Assembly (NCBI GenBank): GCA_946885765.1
Contig: CAMPHD010000118.1
Span: 1-8,524, forward strand
Direction: 5' to 3'
Length of the DNA stretch: 8,524 bases
Source of the DNA: an uncultured Thalassospira sp.
GTDB taxonomy: Bacteria > Pseudomonadota > Alphaproteobacteria > Rhodospirillales_A > Thalassospiraceae
Shown one piece after another: positions 6,347 through 8,524 of this stretch. Each line of letters begins with the position of its first letter. Positions within the stretch are counted from its first letter, which is position 1. The position numbers and the translations under genes are program-made. Below the pieces are notes generated by a model. That model ran no database searches, had not been told where the DNA came from, and worked only from the letters and a program-made list of their open reading frames with translations.

Positions 6347-7483
6347 ATGAGATTCAACCGTCTTCTGACACTGGCAGCCGCCCTTTCGATATTCACCGGC
6401 CTTGCACAGGCAGGCGAGACCATAACCTTGACCGATGTTTCCGGTCGCGAAGTCACGGTCGAAGTACCGGTCAGGCATATGATCCTTGGCGAAGGACGTT
6501 TTTTGCCAAGCCTTGGCATCCTTGATCCCGAAAACCCGGTCCGCTGGGTTGCCGGGATGATGGGTGAATTTAAAAACCTTGATCCCGCAACCTTTGCCCA
6601 ATATCAGGAAAAATTCCCCGAAATTGACGATATTCCCCTGGTCGGGCGTAGCGGCGAAGCAACTTTCAGTGTTGAAAAGGCGATTACGGTCGAACCCGAT
6701 GTTGCAATTTTTGGCATAAACAGCGGTCATGGCCCCGGTTCGGACAGCCATGAAGTTCTGAGACAGTTCGGTGCGGCCCACATTCCGGTCGTGATGATCG
6801 ATTTTCGCAACAAACCGTTTGAAAACACGCAAAAAAGCATTCGCATCCTTGGCAAACTGATGGGCAAGGAAGATCAGGCGGAGGCATTCGTTAAATTCTA
6901 CGAAGACAATCTGGCAAAGGTCAAATCCGGTCTGGCAGGCATCACCGACAAACCCAAAGTCTTCCTTGAAAGCCGGGTTGGCCTGCATGGTTCCTGCTGC
7001 GAGGCGATGGGAAACCAGATGATCGGCAAGTTTGTCGAGCTTGCCGGTGCTGAAAATATCTTTGCCGGCCGGATCCCCGGCGTGATCAGCCAGATTTCAG
7101 TTGAACAGCTGCTGGTCGATCAACCCGATATCTTTGTCGCGACCGCGATTGGCGGGGCGACAATGACTGCCGAACAGAATGCGGGGCGCATTATCCTTGG
7201 CACTTATGCTAATGCCGAAATGTCCAGAGCCTCGCTGGCAAAAAGCATGGAACGTACCGGCCTTCCGCATCTTGACGCCGTCAAGACAGACAGGGTTTAT
7301 GCTGTCTGGCATCATTTCTACAACACGCCAATGAACATTACGGCGTTGCAGGCTATGGCAAAATGGTTTCACCCCGAACAGTTTGCCGATCTTGACCCGA
7401 ACGCAACCCTTGCCGAATTCTTTGACCGGTTCCAGCCGGTGGCACTGGATGGGGTTTACTGGATCGGCCTTGATCAGCCGTGA
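6347..7483 (+). CDS. Periplasmic iron-chelate/heme-type ABC substrate-binding protein
   Basis: A 378-residue periplasmic binding protein of the FecB/BtuF type (PF01497 fold), expected to carry an iron complex released by the outer-membrane receptor. Residues 1-22 are a Sec signal peptide ending GLAQA, with no lipobox cysteine, so it is soluble. The first lobe starts ITLTDVSGREVTVEVPVRH and includes the family pattern of a short segment ending in ...VEPDVAIFG. A long helix linker (about 165-195) leads to the second lobe, which has ISVEQLLVDQPDIFVATA. An adjacent cysteine pair (HGSCCEAMG; His214, Cys217, Cys218) starts the second lobe and is unusual for the family. The start at 6347 is chosen for its signal peptide and an AGGG 8 bases upstream; the frame is open to 6272, but that extension spoils the signal. 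It lies 108 bases after the receptor. The operon contains no permease or ATPase. Confidence 0.87.
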   Translation: MRFNRLLTLAAALSIFTGLAQAGETITLTDVSGREVTVEVPVRHMILGEGRFLPSLGILDPENPVRWVAGMMGEFKNLDPATFAQYQEKFPEIDDIPLVGRSGEATFSVEKAITVEPDVAIFGINSGHGPGSDSHEVLRQFGAAHIPVVMIDFRNKPFENTQKSIRILGKLMGKEDQAEAFVKFYEDNLAKVKSGLAGITDKPKVFLESRVGLHGSCCEAMGNQMIGKFVELAGAENIFAGRIPGVISQISVEQLLVDQPDIFVATAIGGATMTAEQNAGRIILGTYANAEMSRASLAKSMERTGLPHLDAVKTDRVYAVWHHFYNTPMNITALQAMAKWFHPEQFADLDPNATLAEFFDRFQPVALDGVYWIGLDQP

Positions 7484-7533
7484 GCCCCTGCAATCAATTT
7501 CCTCATAAGAAACCATCAGAGATCGGTAAATCC

Positions 7534-7824
7534 ATGTTCAAAACCACAGGATCGATTCAGACAGAGAATGCCAGCAAATATCTGCAACAGCTGTGCAAAC
7601 ACTTTGCCCATAAGGTAGAGGTCGATTTTACGCCCGAAAGAGGTCATGTGAGCTTTCCGATGGGCCCTTGCATCATCCTGGCCGATGACGCGTCCCTGCG
7701 CTTCGAGGGACAGTCTGAAAAGGCAGAGGAGATAGAAGCCATGAAAGGCGTTATAACCTCACACCTCGACAAATTCGCATGGCGCGAACAGATCGAATAT
7801 GTCTGGGAAGACAGTTCGGAATAA
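7534..7824 (+). CDS. DUF2218 family protein
   Basis: A 96-residue cytoplasmic protein with no signal peptide or membrane segment. The pattern ASKYLQQLCKHFAHKVEVDF (13-32), a central SFPMGP, and FAWRE (81-85) near the end identify DUF2218 (PF09981), a small family often seen beside siderophore and iron-uptake genes but with no established biochemistry known to me. Candidate functional residues are Cys21, Lys22, His23, His26, Cys46 and His77, a suggestive set for binding metal or heme (inference). It starts 50 bases after the binding-protein stop and ends just before a strong terminator, so it is the last gene of the receptor operon. The ribosome-binding site is weak (only a GAG-like stretch). 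A GTG at 7480 overlaps the previous stop codon and would add 18 residues, but the family homology begins at the ATG I chose. A cytoplasmic role such as iron release or heme handling is speculation. Confidence 0.85.
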   Translation: MFKTTGSIQTENASKYLQQLCKHFAHKVEVDFTPERGHVSFPMGPCIILADDASLRFEGQSEKAEEIEAMKGVITSHLDKFAWREQIEYVWEDSSE

Positions 7825-7840
7825 AGCGCGTCCTTCAAAC

Positions 7841-7874
7841 AAAAACGCCAGCCTTTCCGGGCTGGCGTTTTTTT
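7841..7874. terminator. Bidirectional terminator between the iron operon and tonB
   Basis: A perfect 13-base-pair stem (AAAAACGCCAGCC 7841-7853 with GGCTGGCGTTTTT 7860-7872) has a 6-base loop. It gives a T-run of seven on the plus strand and five on the minus strand. It lies 16 bases past the DUF2218 stop and just after the stop of the converging tonB gene, so it serves both. Confidence 0.92.
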
Positions 7875-7877
7875 GTT

Positions 7878-8524
7878 CTATCGCAGATCGTAGATTACCG
7901 GGATCGTCAGCGTCAGTTGTTCGCGTCCCATATCCTCCGGGAATGGTGGGAAACGTTTGACACGTTCGATCATATCCTGGGTGGCACGATCCAGGATGGA
8001 AGAATCACTTGGGCTGATCATTTCAAACAGCGATACCGTCCCATCCTTTTCGATCACCAGACGAACCATATTCTGTCCTTCGATCCCGCGGCGCTTGGCT
8101 CGGTCGGGATATTCGCGATAACGCATCAGCATCTGCACAACGGCTGTCTGGTAATCAACAAAGGTAGCACTGCTCATCGCAGCCCCGCCACCGCTGCCCG
8201 TAGCAGAGCTTGCCGCCTGGCTCTGGGTGGCTTCGCCGACCGTACCACGGGATTTAACGGAATCAACCGGGCCGCTTGTCGGCTGTTCAACCGGTTTGGC
8301 TTCGGCCCGTTCGACCGGTTTCGGTGCCTTTGCCGGTTCCGGTGTTGGCTTGGGCGGCTCGGGTTTACGCCGGACCGGAGGCACATCGGCCAGAAGCGGC
8401 GTAACCTCAGGCTCAGGCTCGGGTTCCGGTTCGGGCTCGACGACTTCCTCTACCTCTGGCTCCGGGATCGGTTCAGGTTCGACAACGGGTTCCGGTTCCG
8501 GCTCGGGGACGGTTTCAACGACAG
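7878..8524 (-). CDS. tonB: TonB energy-transducing protein (N-terminus cut off)
   Basis: The frame is open from the stop codon at 7878-7880 to the window edge: 214 residues, without the N-terminal membrane anchor. It has the classic TonB layout: a Glu-Pro repeat spacer (EPEPEPEP blocks), then a Lys/Pro/Ala stretch (about residues 50-75 of the fragment), a Gly/Ser/Ala-rich linker, and a C-terminal TonB domain of about 95 residues. That domain shows YPDRAKRRGIEG, VRLVIEKDGTV, DRATQDMIERVKRFPPFPED and a final ITIPVIYDL-like end (LTIPVIYDLR). TonB spans the periplasm from the ExbBD complex and pulls on the TonB box of outer-membrane receptors. It is convergent with the receptor operon, which suggests it is dedicated to that receptor. 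A GTG inside the reading frame at 8384 gives an apparent shorter ORF, but the proline-rich coding continues upstream of it, so it is not the true start. ExbB and ExbD may lie beyond the right edge. Confidence 0.93.
   Translation of the reverse strand, partial: VVETVPEPEPEPVVEPEPIPEPEVEEVVEPEPEPEPEPEVTPLLADVPPVRRKPEPPKPTPEPAKAPKPVERAEAKPVEQPTSGPVDSVKSRGTVGEATQSQAASSATGSGGGAAMSSATFVDYQTAVVQMLMRYREYPDRAKRRGIEGQNMVRLVIEKDGTVSLFEMISPSDSSILDRATQDMIERVKRFPPFPEDMGREQLTLTIPVIYDLR
8406..8507 (-). repeat. Six-base repeats encoding the Glu-Pro spacer of TonB
   Basis: Imperfect six-base units (CTCAGG, CTCGGG, TTCCGG, TTCGGG on the plus strand) recur at 8406-8435 and 8490-8507, each coding one Glu-Pro dipeptide. 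Such tracts set the reach of TonB across the periplasm and can change length by slippage in whole-codon steps. Confidence 0.7.

Noticed and set aside
6251..6988. Minus-strand open frame of 245 codons opposite the binding-protein gene
   Set aside because: The plus-strand frame has a signal peptide and family motifs; the antisense frame has neither a plausible start site nor recognisable content.
7878..8384. A 168-residue TonB starting at the GTG at 8384
   Set aside because: The same frame continues upstream with Glu-Pro repeats typical of TonB to the window edge, and a TonB without its N-terminal anchor would not work; the true start is outside the window.
8406..8507. Tandem repeats at the right edge considered as a CRISPR or intergenic satellite
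   Set aside because: The units are six bases, have no spacers, and code in frame for the Glu-Pro spacer of TonB.

Overview
The window looks like chromosomal DNA of a Gram-negative alphaproteobacterium. This is inferred from moderate GC content, Tat-exported TRAP solute-binding proteins of the TakP type, a TonB energy-coupling system, and overall gene style. A marine Rhodospirillales such as Thalassospira would fit, but no marker gene proves it. There is no tRNA, rRNA, CRISPR array or insertion sequence.

Left part (1-2314, minus strand): two tandem, closely related genes for TakP-like TRAP-transporter periplasmic binding proteins. The downstream copy runs off the left edge. The upstream copy ends at a strong intrinsic terminator (1147-1185), so the two are probably separate transcription units. 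No DctQ/DctM membrane subunits are in view. A short motif, CGCAAAAA followed by a CCA or GCA, lies upstream of both copies and occurs a third time further upstream of the second.

Middle (2456-4050, minus strand): a small lysozyme-like (phage-type lytic enzyme fold) protein without a signal peptide, and upstream of it an AraC-family regulator. The 98 bases between them can form competing hairpins just ahead of the lysozyme ribosome-binding site.

Right part (4051-8524): an iron-acquisition locus. The AraC regulator is divergent from a TonB-dependent outer-membrane receptor. The shared 163-base region carries a probable promoter, a Fur-box-like sequence and a 30-base-spaced direct repeat. The receptor is followed on the plus strand by a periplasmic iron-chelate/heme-type binding protein and a DUF2218 protein; a bidirectional terminator closes the operon. 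Facing it on the minus strand is tonB, whose N-terminus is cut off by the right edge. The likely scheme is that the ligand is sensed through the AraC regulator and iron through a Fur-type repressor, the receptor imports an iron complex using TonB, the binding protein carries it across the periplasm, and DUF2218 acts in the cytoplasm in an unknown way. The operon ends with no ABC permease or ATPase gene, so the binding protein must use a transporter encoded elsewhere or do something else. The ligand (heme or a siderophore) cannot be settled from sequence alone.
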